From: Anaerolineaceae bacterium
GTDB lineage: Bacteria; Chloroflexota; Anaerolineae; Aggregatilineales; Phototrophicaceae
NCBI GenBank assembly: GCA_020634115.1
Contig: JACKCH010000014.1
Coordinates: forward strand, 215,683-279,682
Direction of reading: 5' to 3'
DNA length: 64,000 bases
In this document: in pieces, positions 8,311 to 16,282 of the stretch
Position numbering within the stretch: position 1 is the stretch's first letter
Layout of the letters: the number at the start of each line of letters is the position of its first letter
Program-made: the position numbers and the translations under genes
Notes under the pieces: model-generated
Told to the model about the DNA's origin: nothing
Databases searched by the model: none
The model's input: only the letters and a program-made list of their open reading frames with translations

Positions 8311-9063
8311 GTGGATTTACAGCCGGTGTCAACGGTAGACAAAGTACTGGATATTCTGATGCTGTTCTCGTCAGAGCGCACGCAGATTTCCATGACCGAG
8401 ATTCAGGACGAACTGAGTCTCTCGCAAAGCACCGCCTACCGTTATATCCGCATCCTGGTAGATCGCGGCTTCCTGGAACGAGTCGACTCCGGCAATTACC
8501 GGCTGGGCGCAACTCTGATCGCCCTCAGCCGCGCCGCGCACCATAGTGACCGCAACCTCCGCTTGGCCGCGCTGCCGAGCATGAAACGCATCGCGGAAGA
8601 AACCCGCGAGTCTGTCTCCCTGATGCGGCTGGTGAATCGCCGGGTGGTGTGCATCGAATCACTGGAAGGACAGTATGCGCTGCGAGTCACCATCGAATAC
8701 GGGCGCACCCAGCATCTCCACAGCGGTGCGTCATCCAAAGTGCTGCTGGCGTTCACGAATGATTCCCAGTGGGATAACCTGCTGGACTTTCCATTGAAAA
8801 AACTGACCGAGAACACCATCACCGAATCCGGCCCGTTATACAAACACTTAAAAGAAATCCGGCGGGCGGGTTATGCCGTCTCGGATGGTGAGATTGATGT
8901 GGGGGCGCGGGCAGTTGCCGTGCCCATCATGAACCGCCACGACCAGGTCGCCGCCGCTCTGAGCATTGAAGCCCCTGCCTCGCGGATGGATGACACCGTC
9001 CTGGATGGATATATCGCGCTATTACAGGACGAGGCACAGGTCATCTGTGACCTGCTCAAATAG
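8311..9063 (+). CDS. IclR family transcriptional regulator
   Basis: A 250-residue IclR-type regulator starting at GTG. Residues about 5-65 are the winged helix-turn-helix (VDKVLDILMLFSSERTQISMTEIQDELSLSQSTAYRYIRIL). Residues about 75-250 form the effector-binding domain, with the usual GASSKVLLAF segment and the final AVAVPIMNRHDQVAAALSIEAPASRM. IclR proteins bind small carboxylates or sugars and act as repressors or activators of neighbouring catabolic genes. It reads into an oligopeptide-type ABC transporter, with a 17-bp palindrome in between, so it probably controls that transporter and perhaps itself. Effector unknown. Confidence 0.92.
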   Translation: MDLQPVSTVDKVLDILMLFSSERTQISMTEIQDELSLSQSTAYRYIRILVDRGFLERVDSGNYRLGATLIALSRAAHHSDRNLRLAALPSMKRIAEETRESVSLMRLVNRRVVCIESLEGQYALRVTIEYGRTQHLHSGASSKVLLAFTNDSQWDNLLDFPLKKLTENTITESGPLYKHLKEIRRAGYAVSDGEIDVGARAVAVPIMNRHDQVAAALSIEAPASRMDDTVLDGYIALLQDEAQVICDLLK

Positions 9064-9069
9064 GTATTC

Positions 9070-9086
9070 ACACTATTCCATAGTGT
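9070..9086. promoter_or_regulatory. 17-bp perfect palindrome, candidate IclR operator
   Basis: ACACTAT-TCC-ATAGTGT is a perfect inverted repeat (7-bp arms, 3-bp spacer). It starts 7 bp after the IclR stop and ends 36 bp before the binding-protein ATG. Size and position suit an IclR-family operator; an attenuator role is possible but no T-run follows. Confidence 0.55.
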
Positions 9087-9121
9087 CGATACACGTTCAG
9101 CTAATTAAAGGGAGCCGTTTT

Positions 9122-10639
9122 ATGAAGCAGAGAATCTTTATTTTGGTCTTGCTTATGTTTGTGCTGGTCTTTGGAACAGCCCAGGCGCAAGAACCGCAGT
9201 CCGGTGGGGTGTTGCGTGCCGCGTGGCAGTCCAAATGGGAAAGCCTTGATCCGCATGTCGCCAGCTCAGAAGCCACCTTCCAGATACTGAATAACGTGCT
9301 GGAAACGCTGACGTTCTTCGATGACGATATGAACCTTATCCCCTGGCTGGCGGAAAGCTGGGAACGTTCCGACGACGGCCTGACCTGGACATTCCACCTG
9401 CGGCAGGGCGTCATGTTCAGCAATGGGCGCGAAATGACGGCGGCTGATGTGAAATGGTCGCTGGATCGCCTGGTCAACCCGGATACGGCCTCAGGAAATG
9501 CCTGGCGTATCGGCGGCGCCAGCACGACCATCACCGCTGTAGATAACTATACCGTCGCCATCACCACCGAGTCCCCGTCCGCGACCATGCCCGCTTCGAT
9601 TGCCGCTAACAAATCCATCGGCATCATGGCGCCGGAAAGCCTCAACGACGAAGGTCTGGTGGATGTGCCGATTGGCACTGGGCCGTTCCTGATTGCCGCT
9701 GTCGAAGGCACAACCAGCCTACGCCTGGAGCGCAACCCGGATTACTGGCAGGAAGGGCTGCCCTATCTGGACGCCGTCGAAATCACACCCATCACCGACG
9801 ATGCCACCCGTGAACTGGCACTCAAGGGGGGCGAAGTGGACTGGATTTTCACCATCGCGCCGCAGAACCTGGCCGAATTACAGGCGGATGAAGATGTCGT
9901 GGTCGAAACGTCACCACGTCTCTCATATGACTATATCGGCCTGAACCTCACCAAAGAGCCGTTCAGCGATGTGCGCGTGCGCCAGGCGATGGCCTATTCC
10001 CTGGATCGCCAGGTAGTCTGTGACTTTGCATTCTTCGGGCTGTGTGAGCCGGTTCAAGGCCCAACCGCCAGTGGCACGGCCTGGTACTTCCCGTATTCGC
10101 CCTATGACCAGGACATCGCCAAAGCGAAAGCCCTGATGGAAGAAGCCGGGTATGGTGATGGCTTCGCAATGGTCATCAATCCGGTTATCGGGTTTGAAGA
10201 AACCATTCGTGGCGCCCAGGTTCTGGAGCAGATGTTCAGCGAAATCGGCATCACCGTGACCATTGAGCCGGAAGAAGCCGCCGTCATCATCGAGAAGGAA
10301 GGTAACGGCCAGTTTGACGCGATCATGTGGAGTTGGATTGGCCTGACTGACGCGGAAGACTACTTCTACTTGCAGCACCGCACTGGACAGGGGCTAAATT
10401 TCACCGGTTTCAGCAACCCCGAATTCGACGCGCTGGTTGACGAAGGCCGTACCCTGGACGACTTCGCTGCCCGCTACGCCGTTTACGAGCAGGCCAACCA
10501 GATTCTGGTAGATGAAGCCCCCTATATCTATCTCTACGCCAAGTCCGAGGTGAAGGCCTGGGCGCCCTATGTTCAGGGCTACGCTGTACGCCCGGATTCC
10601 GCCAATAACTTCTGGACCGTCTGGCTCGACAACCAGTAA
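9122..10639 (+). CDS. ABC transporter substrate-binding protein, family 5 (oligopeptide type)
   Basis: A 505-residue extracytoplasmic solute-binding protein of the DppA/OppA family. The ATG at 9122 has GGGAG upstream and starts a signal peptide (MKQRIF, hydrophobic core, TAQAQE cleavage region), so the longer open frame from 8966 is rejected. There is no lipobox Cys, which is unusual for a Gram-positive-type cell and would mean a soluble or uncleaved protein. Family features include WDPHVASSEATFQILNNVLETL-like N-terminal helix, AESWERSDDGLTWTFHLRQGVMFSNG, GTGPF, and VRQAMAYSLDR. Members bind peptides, nickel, glutathione or oligosaccharides; the ligand cannot be set from sequence. Confidence 0.92.
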   Translation: MKQRIFILVLLMFVLVFGTAQAQEPQSGGVLRAAWQSKWESLDPHVASSEATFQILNNVLETLTFFDDDMNLIPWLAESWERSDDGLTWTFHLRQGVMFSNGREMTAADVKWSLDRLVNPDTASGNAWRIGGASTTITAVDNYTVAITTESPSATMPASIAANKSIGIMAPESLNDEGLVDVPIGTGPFLIAAVEGTTSLRLERNPDYWQEGLPYLDAVEITPITDDATRELALKGGEVDWIFTIAPQNLAELQADEDVVVETSPRLSYDYIGLNLTKEPFSDVRVRQAMAYSLDRQVVCDFAFFGLCEPVQGPTASGTAWYFPYSPYDQDIAKAKALMEEAGYGDGFAMVINPVIGFEETIRGAQVLEQMFSEIGITVTIEPEEAAVIIEKEGNGQFDAIMWSWIGLTDAEDYFYLQHRTGQGLNFTGFSNPEFDALVDEGRTLDDFAARYAVYEQANQILVDEAPYIYLYAKSEVKAWAPYVQGYAVRPDSANNFWTVWLDNQ

Positions 10640-10717
10640 GACGTTCCACATAAATTAGATTGAAGTGGTGGGAGCGGTTCTCGCTTCCATCGCTTCTGTT
10701 TTTGACAAAGGTCTATT

Positions 10718-11665
10718 GTGAATTATCGTTATATCCTGCAAAGACTATTGTTTGCCGGTTTGGTCATCCTGGGCGTGACATTCGTTGTGTTCATGATTGT
10801 CCAGTTGATCCCCGGCGACCCGGCGCGGGTTTCCCTGGGGCCGCAAGCCACCGACGAACTGGTTGCCCAGCGTCGCATCAATATGGGTTTAGACCGCCCG
10901 GTGCTGGAACAGTATCTGAGTTGGGTTACGCACGCCGTACAGGGTGATCTGGGGCGCAGCCTGATTTCCGGTCAATCGGTATCCGAACTGGTAACACAAC
11001 GCCTGCCGACCACCCTGCAATTGGCCGGGTTAGCGATCATCATCGGCATGTTGATCGCGTTTCCACTCGGCATCATTTCGGCTATGCGCCCCAACAGTCT
11101 TTTTGATGTATTCGCTTCTATTCTGAGCCAGTTGGGGATTGCCGTGCCGGACTTCTGGATGGCGATTCTGCTGGTGCTGCTGTTTTCTTCCACCCTCGAC
11201 CTGCTGCCTCCCAGCGGCTATGTCCCCATCAATGTGGACTTCGGAGAATGGCTCTCCCATATGATTTTGCCGGCGTTGACGGCTGGCCTCATCAGCGCCT
11301 CGATTCAGACCCGATTCATTCGCAGTGCGATGCTGGAAGTGCTGAGTCAGAGTTATATCCGCACCGCCCGCGCCAAAGGACTCAGCGAAGCAGTGGTCAT
11401 CCGGCGTCACGCACTGCGCAACGCCCTCATCACCATTGTGACCGTCGTCGGTTTGCAGGTCGCGGCGCTGTTGAGCGCGGTGGTCGTCATCGAGATTGTC
11501 TTTAACCTGCCCGGCCTGGGGCGGTTGGTGCTGGAGTCGGTACTGGACAGGGACTATACCCAGTTGCAGGGCGCGGTATTCGTGATGGCCTTCCTGGTGA
11601 CGCTGGTCAACCTCGGTGTGGATATGCTGTACTTCGTTCTTGATCCCCGCATTGAACAGGCATAA
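10718..11665 (+). CDS. ABC transporter permease, DppB/OppB type
   Basis: A 315-residue inner-membrane permease with about six helices, starting at GTG (10718). The N-terminus has the OppB/DppB signature LIPGDPAR followed by a periplasmic loop. The cytoplasmic EAA-like loop reads YIRTARAKGLSEAVVIRRHALRNALI, which docks onto the ATPase. It lies 78 bp after the binding-protein gene and 20 bp before the second permease, as in dpp-type operons. Confidence 0.93.
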   Translation: MNYRYILQRLLFAGLVILGVTFVVFMIVQLIPGDPARVSLGPQATDELVAQRRINMGLDRPVLEQYLSWVTHAVQGDLGRSLISGQSVSELVTQRLPTTLQLAGLAIIIGMLIAFPLGIISAMRPNSLFDVFASILSQLGIAVPDFWMAILLVLLFSSTLDLLPPSGYVPINVDFGEWLSHMILPALTAGLISASIQTRFIRSAMLEVLSQSYIRTARAKGLSEAVVIRRHALRNALITIVTVVGLQVAALLSAVVVIEIVFNLPGLGRLVLESVLDRDYTQLQGAVFVMAFLVTLVNLGVDMLYFVLDPRIEQA

Positions 11666-11685
11666 GCGCCGGAGGAGAAAAACAA

Positions 11686-12576
11686 ATGGCGGATACCCCT
11701 ACCCATACGGCTCGATTCGGCAGCGAAATGCCCCCGCCGCGCGGCCTGTTGGAAGATGTTTTATTGCGCTTTATCCACCACCGTGTCGGGATGATAGGCG
11801 CAGTGATTATCATCATTCTGCTGGTGACTGCTCTGATTGGGCCGACGCTCGCCCCCTACGCGCCGAACAAAATGAATTTCACGTCCGCTTTTCAGCCACC
11901 CACCCTGGAACACCTGCTCGGCACCGATGATTTCGGGCGCGACATCCTGAGCCGGATTATGTACGGCGCAGGCGTCTCGATACGAGTCGGCGTGGTTGCG
12001 GTGGGTCTGGCGGCTACCGTCGGGACGTTTTTGGGGATGGTAGCGGGCTACGGGCGGCGCATCGTGGATGAAACCATCATGCGGAGTATGGACGTGCTGC
12101 TGGCGTTCCCAACGATTCTGCTGGCGCTGGCGATCATCGCCATTCTGGGCAAAGGGGTCAACAATGCCATGATCGCCATCGGCGTCGTGTATATCCCCAT
12201 CTTTGCCCGGATAGCCCGCAGTGCCGTGTTGAGCGTCAAACAGGAAGAATTCGTGACGGCAGCCCAGGCACTGGGGGCTGGTGACATTCACATCCTCTGG
12301 CGGCATATCCTCCCCAACATTCTTGCCCCGATTATCGTAGAAACGTCGTTAAGCCTGTCCTTTGCTATTCTGGCGGAGGCAGCACTGAGTTTCTTCGGGC
12401 TGGGGACACAGCCACCCGACCCAAGCTGGGGGCGGATGCTGGCGGAGGGGCGCGAGTTTCTGAATCAGTCGGCCTGGATCGGGATTTTCCCAGGCATGGC
12501 GATTATGCTCAGTGTGATGGGGTTCAACTTTCTGGGCGACGGGCTGCGCGACGCGCTGGATCCACGTATGAAGTAG
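11686..12576 (+). CDS. ABC transporter permease, DppC/OppC type
   Basis: A 296-residue permease that pairs with the preceding DppB-type protein. A typical N-terminal OppC region (FIHHRVGMIGAVIIIILLVTALIGP) is followed by HLLGTDDFGRDILSRIMYGA. The EAA loop reads EEFVTAAQALGAGDIHILWRHILPN near residues 185-209. The ribosome binding site GGAGGAG is strong. The two ATPase genes that normally complete such an operon do not follow here; tatA comes next after a 155-bp gap with its own promoter. The ATPases must be elsewhere or shared. Confidence 0.93.
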   Translation: MADTPTHTARFGSEMPPPRGLLEDVLLRFIHHRVGMIGAVIIIILLVTALIGPTLAPYAPNKMNFTSAFQPPTLEHLLGTDDFGRDILSRIMYGAGVSIRVGVVAVGLAATVGTFLGMVAGYGRRIVDETIMRSMDVLLAFPTILLALAIIAILGKGVNNAMIAIGVVYIPIFARIARSAVLSVKQEEFVTAAQALGAGDIHILWRHILPNILAPIIVETSLSLSFAILAEAALSFFGLGTQPPDPSWGRMLAEGREFLNQSAWIGIFPGMAIMLSVMGFNFLGDGLRDALDPRMK

Positions 12577-12675
12577 CACTATTCAAGTAGGGGTTTATTC
12601 CGGGCAGCTTTAGGACGTTCCTGAGTGGTTCTATGAGTAATTGCATAATGGGATAACCCCATGTAACAATTGGCG

Positions 12676-12684
12676 TGTTATAAT
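12676..12684 (+). promoter_or_regulatory. Extended -10 promoter of tatA
   Basis: A perfect TGT-TATAAT extended -10 element lies 47 bp before the tatA ATG. There is no good -35 hexamer, which fits an extended -10 promoter. Confidence 0.6.
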
Positions 12685-12731
12685 GGGGTGGATAGCTTAA
12701 CTGTGGCGGCCTGGCCGCATAGGGGAATCTC

Positions 12732-12905
12732 ATGAACTTAGGTGGTACTGAACTCCTGATTATCCTGGTTATTGTCCTGTTGCTGTTCGGTGTCGGGCGT
12801 GTATCGAAGATCGGTGGCGAACTGGGTAGCGCGGTTGCCAACTTCCGCAAAGGCCTGCAAGAGGGCGCCAAGTCCGACTCGAACGAATCCGGTAAGGAAG
12901 CCTGA
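12732..12905 (+). CDS. tatA: Twin-arginine translocase subunit TatA/TatE
   Basis: A 57-residue Tat protein. It has a short N-terminal transmembrane helix with Glu7 (GGTELLIILVIVLLLFG), the FG hinge at 19-20, then an amphipathic helix (VSKIGGELGSAVANFRKGL) and a short charged tail. TatA oligomers help form the transient pore that exports folded proteins. The usual K-L-P sequence after the hinge is replaced by RVSKIG, a common TatA/E variation. It has its own extended -10 promoter and a strong terminator; tatC and tatB are not nearby. Confidence 0.9.
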   Translation: MNLGGTELLIILVIVLLLFGVGRVSKIGGELGSAVANFRKGLQEGAKSDSNESGKEA

Positions 12906-12955
12906 TTTTTAAGCCTGCTTTCCGCGTTCGCAGTTCCCAGTCATAATGGTTGAAA

Positions 12956-12988
12956 AACCCGCCTGATTAGACGGCGGGTTCAGTTTTT
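12956..12988 (+). terminator. Bidirectional terminator between tatA and the convergent receptor gene
   Basis: The arms AACCCGCC (12956-12963) and GGCGGGTT (12973-12980) enclose a 9-base loop. CAGTTTTT follows on the plus strand. On the minus strand the hairpin is followed by TTTTTC, so it can also stop the minus-strand gene ending at 13088. Confidence 0.8.
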
Positions 12989-13087
12989 GTTGTCAGAGTC
13001 TGGTATTTCCACCGCCAAGGCTAGCAACATAGACCCCATCATGCGAAAGATGCACAAGGGGGTCGTGTTTTTACGTCCCGGTAGCTG

Positions 13088-14359
13088 TTAGGGATAGCAT
13101 AGATCAGTCCCCATTAAGAGCTTGTAGTCATTACAGGTGATCTGCCCATCATGGTCTAAATCCCATGCTGGAATAAGGTCTTTTGGTTCGTAGCCATTGC
13201 TGCGAATCAGAGCTTCCAGCCATGACTGAGTGCAGGTGCATGGTTCAGGTGTCTCACCAGGACGGAGTGTAGGCCTGGTGGGCGGTTTGAATGGGGGCGG
13301 CGCCTCTACTGAGCATTCTGATGGATTCCAACGGCATATCCAACCCGATCCCTCACTATTACACTCGGACACATTATCTGCCGGGCAACCATTTGACCCG
13401 CAGACTGCATTCCATTGACCCGGGTTGCAAACAGGTGTCGGTGTGCTTGTTACGGGAGATATTAGCGTTGGTCGGTATGTACTTGAAGGCGTTAGCGTTG
13501 ATGCGGTTTGTGTTGACGTCGCGGTGGATGTATTGGTCGGAGAAGGTGGTATCGTTACAGCGGTACCAATCACACTATTATCAGGGATAACCCTCACATC
13601 GCTTCCTTTGACCCACAAATCATCTCCAGGTACTTCGATAAGATACCAGATATCATACCCATACTGTATTCGCGCCAGAATAATTACGTGCTCGGTTTGA
13701 TTCGCATATCGTCCAATAGGGTAGTTATCGCCGGGACCCTCATAGAGCGGTACACTAGAGGTCGCTATTATTTCAGCTTTGGGTTGCTGAGTGGGAGTCT
13801 GGCTTGGTTTTGCGGTAGGTAAAATAACATTGGGACTTAATAGTTCAACATCTTCTGCTCTTACCCAGGGATCTTTTCCGAAACCTTGAACCAGATACCA
13901 AATCGGGCTATTGCTCACCTGGGCAATCACGATAAGATGTTTGTCTTTCTCTACACTAGCGGTAATTGGGTAATTTTCCCCGGGGCCGTCATAGAGTATT
14001 GCGACATTAGAGATTACTACAGCATCTTGGAATCCAATTGTTGATGCTGTAAGTTTGTAAATTATAAGAACGCTTAACCCAAGCGAAACAATGAAAGTTA
14101 CTGCTATCCAAATTATAATACGAGATCTGATAGGTCTTTGAATTTGGGAGCGTTGTGTGCCACCTGCTTCTCCAGAAGCCAGTACCCCAGGGAAGGCAAT
14201 AATTTCTAATACAAAACTCATTGCGCTAAAGGTCACTTGCAAAAGATTTGCGATAATATCGCGGGTGTCCAACGCAAATAAGACGTATAAACCGACAGAT
14301 AAAAGCGCCAATGTTGTAACTATAATTACAATCAATAGAATATTGCTGAATTGTCTCAT
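13088..14359 (-). CDS. Membrane protein with two SH3-like domains, Cys-rich module and dockerin-like end
   Basis: A 423-residue protein with hydrophobic segments at about 7-30, 45-65 and 82-104, and the bulk outside. Two bacterial SH3-like repeats follow (about 113-175 and 195-260); each has a [LY]xGPGxNYPI start, an IWYL[VI] strand and a W-V strand. Then comes a Thr/Pro/Ser linker, a six-Cys module with spacing C8C4C7C8C6C, a CxC-TQSWLEALIRSNGY segment, and one complete dockerin-type calcium loop (DLDHDGQITCND). The last 114 residues are closely similar to the C-terminus of the TIR protein encoded just upstream. I infer a cell-surface sensor or wall-binding protein. Real dockerins have two loops, so cellulosome assembly is unlikely. 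Function unknown. Confidence 0.75.
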   Translation of the reverse strand: MRQFSNILLIVIIVTTLALLSVGLYVLFALDTRDIIANLLQVTFSAMSFVLEIIAFPGVLASGEAGGTQRSQIQRPIRSRIIIWIAVTFIVSLGLSVLIIYKLTASTIGFQDAVVISNVAILYDGPGENYPITASVEKDKHLIVIAQVSNSPIWYLVQGFGKDPWVRAEDVELLSPNVILPTAKPSQTPTQQPKAEIIATSSVPLYEGPGDNYPIGRYANQTEHVIILARIQYGYDIWYLIEVPGDDLWVKGSDVRVIPDNSVIGTAVTIPPSPTNTSTATSTQTASTLTPSSTYRPTLISPVTSTPTPVCNPGQWNAVCGSNGCPADNVSECNSEGSGWICRWNPSECSVEAPPPFKPPTRPTLRPGETPEPCTCTQSWLEALIRSNGYEPKDLIPAWDLDHDGQITCNDYKLLMGTDLCYP

Positions 14360-14488
14360 GATTAATTTGCCTACAGTAGAACGTAAATCAATTCGTGTTT
14401 GTGTAATTCACAGTCTTTTATCGATTGAGATCAAAGCAGATTCCATGCCCTAAAGAAGGTAAGCTTCTGCTAATTGAAGATGCCCCTT

Positions 14489-14833
14489 CTAGCAGCTATA
14501 ACTGCCAGTTTGCAGTTTGTAATCCTCGCAAGTGATTTTCCCATCGTGGTCTAAATCCCATTCCGGGATGAGGTCTGCCGGGTCGTAACCATTGCTGCGA
14601 ATCAGGGCCTCCAACCAGGACTGTGTACAGACGCAGCTATCATCATCACCATCACCGCTGCCTCCCCCACTTGGCCGGGCGGGTGGCTTGAACGGAGACG
14701 GCGATTCTGAAGCACATTCTCCCGGATTCCACACACATACATAGCCGGTACCGGCATCATTGCATTTTGACACGTACTCCGATTCGCAACCATTCGATCC
14801 ACACACGCCGAACCACTGGCCGGGGTTACATAC
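14489..14833 (-). repeat. Duplicated C-terminal module, second copy at 13088-13429
   Basis: About 115 codons at the 3' end of the TIR gene match the 3' end of the adjacent gene, with identical Cys spacing and clear similarity at DNA level (for example the shared stretch GGTCTAAATCCCAT on the plus strand). This indicates duplication or shuffling of an ectodomain cassette. Confidence 0.85.
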
Positions 14834-15922
14834 CGTAGAAACAGACACTACCGATGGTGGAGACGGGTAATCACTCACCACCGGAATGGAGTTGGTATCT
14901 CCCTGTACCTGCACGTTCTGTGCCCAAACCCACTGCTGCTGACCTTCTTCCGTCCGTTCAATCAGACGATACCAATCACGGAGTCCGTTCTGGCCTTCAA
15001 TTCGTATCGTTTCACCTTTTTCCACGTAACTCACCTGACCATAAAGAGGGCCAGGGCCATCACGCAGATTCGCCTGGAAAAGCGCAACGCCTTCAACGCT
15101 CTGCTGTGGAGTAGGACTAGGCATCTCTGTGGGCACCGTAATGGTATCCACAATCGGCAGCGGTGTTTCGACTGTTGGCGGTGGTACAGTTATGACAACA
15201 GTTACTGTTGCTGAGGCTGTTGGCGCTTCGCCCAACGGCGTGCTGGTTGGCGGCTCAACGGTAGCGGTGGGCACAGTGGGCGTATTGTTTTCGGCCACCT
15301 GGGTAGGAGGAAGAGTCAATGTCGTTTCTGGAATCGGGGGAAGAAGTTCATCCTTCCGTAGCAGTATCAATCCCAAAATCATTGCAATCACCACTACCGC
15401 GCCTAACAGCAGCAGCGGTATCCGATCTAACGTCATCCCTTCATGATTCCGGTATGCAACACGGGAATGCGTTTCTGGTTCGGGAATATCCGGCAGATCG
15501 GTTGGTAGAAGCGAGACGCGGGCTGTCTGCACCGCATTCACGAGGTCAACTGCCGCCATCGGGTTGCGGAGATTCGTGAGGTCAACATATTGCAATGTTG
15601 TCAAAATCCCACTGATCTCAAACCGGCTTAGTTTGACCGGGACAACGGGCTTCCTCAGGTGAACCGCCTGATGAAATTCCCAGTTGCACCAGGATGATCT
15701 GAATGAATGTGGCGTCAAAGCATAGATGAACACATCACATGCTTCAATTTCGCTCAGTAAAGTATTCTGCCAGTTATCGCCACCCCGTAACTGCTCCTCA
15801 TCACGCCAGGGCTGATGCCCCCCATGACGCAGGATCTCAACCATCTGGCGGACCTTGCCGCGATTTCTTCGGGAGTAGCTGATAAAAACTCTTTTTCCGA
15901 TCGAATTTCTTGACGATGACAT
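14489..15922 (-). CDS. Transmembrane TIR-domain receptor-like protein with SH3, Cys-rich and dockerin-like ectodomain
   Basis: A 477-residue single-pass protein. Residues about 10-135 form a TIR domain: VFISYS at 12-17, a BB-loop-like PWRDEEQLRGGDNW, and WCNWEF, whose Glu82 occupies the position of the NADase catalytic Glu. One helix spans about 168-188, so the TIR should be cytoplasmic. Outside lie a long Pro/Thr/Val linker, an SH3-like domain (about 288-345), the six-Cys module with the same C8C4C7C8C6C spacing as the neighbouring protein, and a dockerin-like loop DLDHDGKITCED. The neighbour, 129 bp downstream on the same strand, shares the ectodomain but lacks the TIR. Bacterial TIR proteins often act in immunity by NAD+ cleavage or as scaffolds; either role here is inference. 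Confidence 0.8.
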   Translation of the reverse strand: MSSSRNSIGKRVFISYSRRNRGKVRQMVEILRHGGHQPWRDEEQLRGGDNWQNTLLSEIEACDVFIYALTPHSFRSSWCNWEFHQAVHLRKPVVPVKLSRFEISGILTTLQYVDLTNLRNPMAAVDLVNAVQTARVSLLPTDLPDIPEPETHSRVAYRNHEGMTLDRIPLLLLGAVVVIAMILGLILLRKDELLPPIPETTLTLPPTQVAENNTPTVPTATVEPPTSTPLGEAPTASATVTVVITVPPPTVETPLPIVDTITVPTEMPSPTPQQSVEGVALFQANLRDGPGPLYGQVSYVEKGETIRIEGQNGLRDWYRLIERTEEGQQQWVWAQNVQVQGDTNSIPVVSDYPSPPSVVSVSTVCNPGQWFGVCGSNGCESEYVSKCNDAGTGYVCVWNPGECASESPSPFKPPARPSGGGSGDGDDDSCVCTQSWLEALIRSNGYDPADLIPEWDLDHDGKITCEDYKLQTGSYSC

Positions 15923-16282
15923 GACTATCTCATAATTTACTAGCTAAGATTTGAAGAGAAATAATAACACGCGCTGTCACCTCATGCTAATATTTTTCGT
16001 TAAGATTCAGAGACGATTGTTTTTCAGTTGACGAGAGGTTGTACAATCGGGGAAACAGTAGTCTGGTTAATCTGTGCACTTCGACTGCATCAGTAGGCCG
16101 TCCTGCTGAATTCTCGACAAGGTTTAGGGAGAACACCGCCCCAAGATAGTGCAGTGGTATGGTTTTTGATACAGGGCGCGCCGGGGGAGTTTGAAAATAT
16201 CAATAAATTTCATGCAACACAGCGGCGGGGGCGTGTATAATGTTTGCACAATCATGTTTCGTTTCTTTGAGGGGAGTGGGCT
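15923..16282. other. 360-bp gap between divergent TIR and histidine kinase genes
   Basis: No coding region is apparent. The last 50 bp contain a TATAAT at 16236-16241, 41 bp before the kinase ATG, the likely -10 for the kinase gene; a matching -35 is not clear. The left side is AT-rich and should hold the TIR gene promoter, which I cannot place. Confidence 0.4.

Noticed and set aside
13088..15922. Cellulosome scaffoldin/dockerin system
   Set aside because: Only one calcium loop per protein, no cohesin and no glycoside hydrolase nearby.
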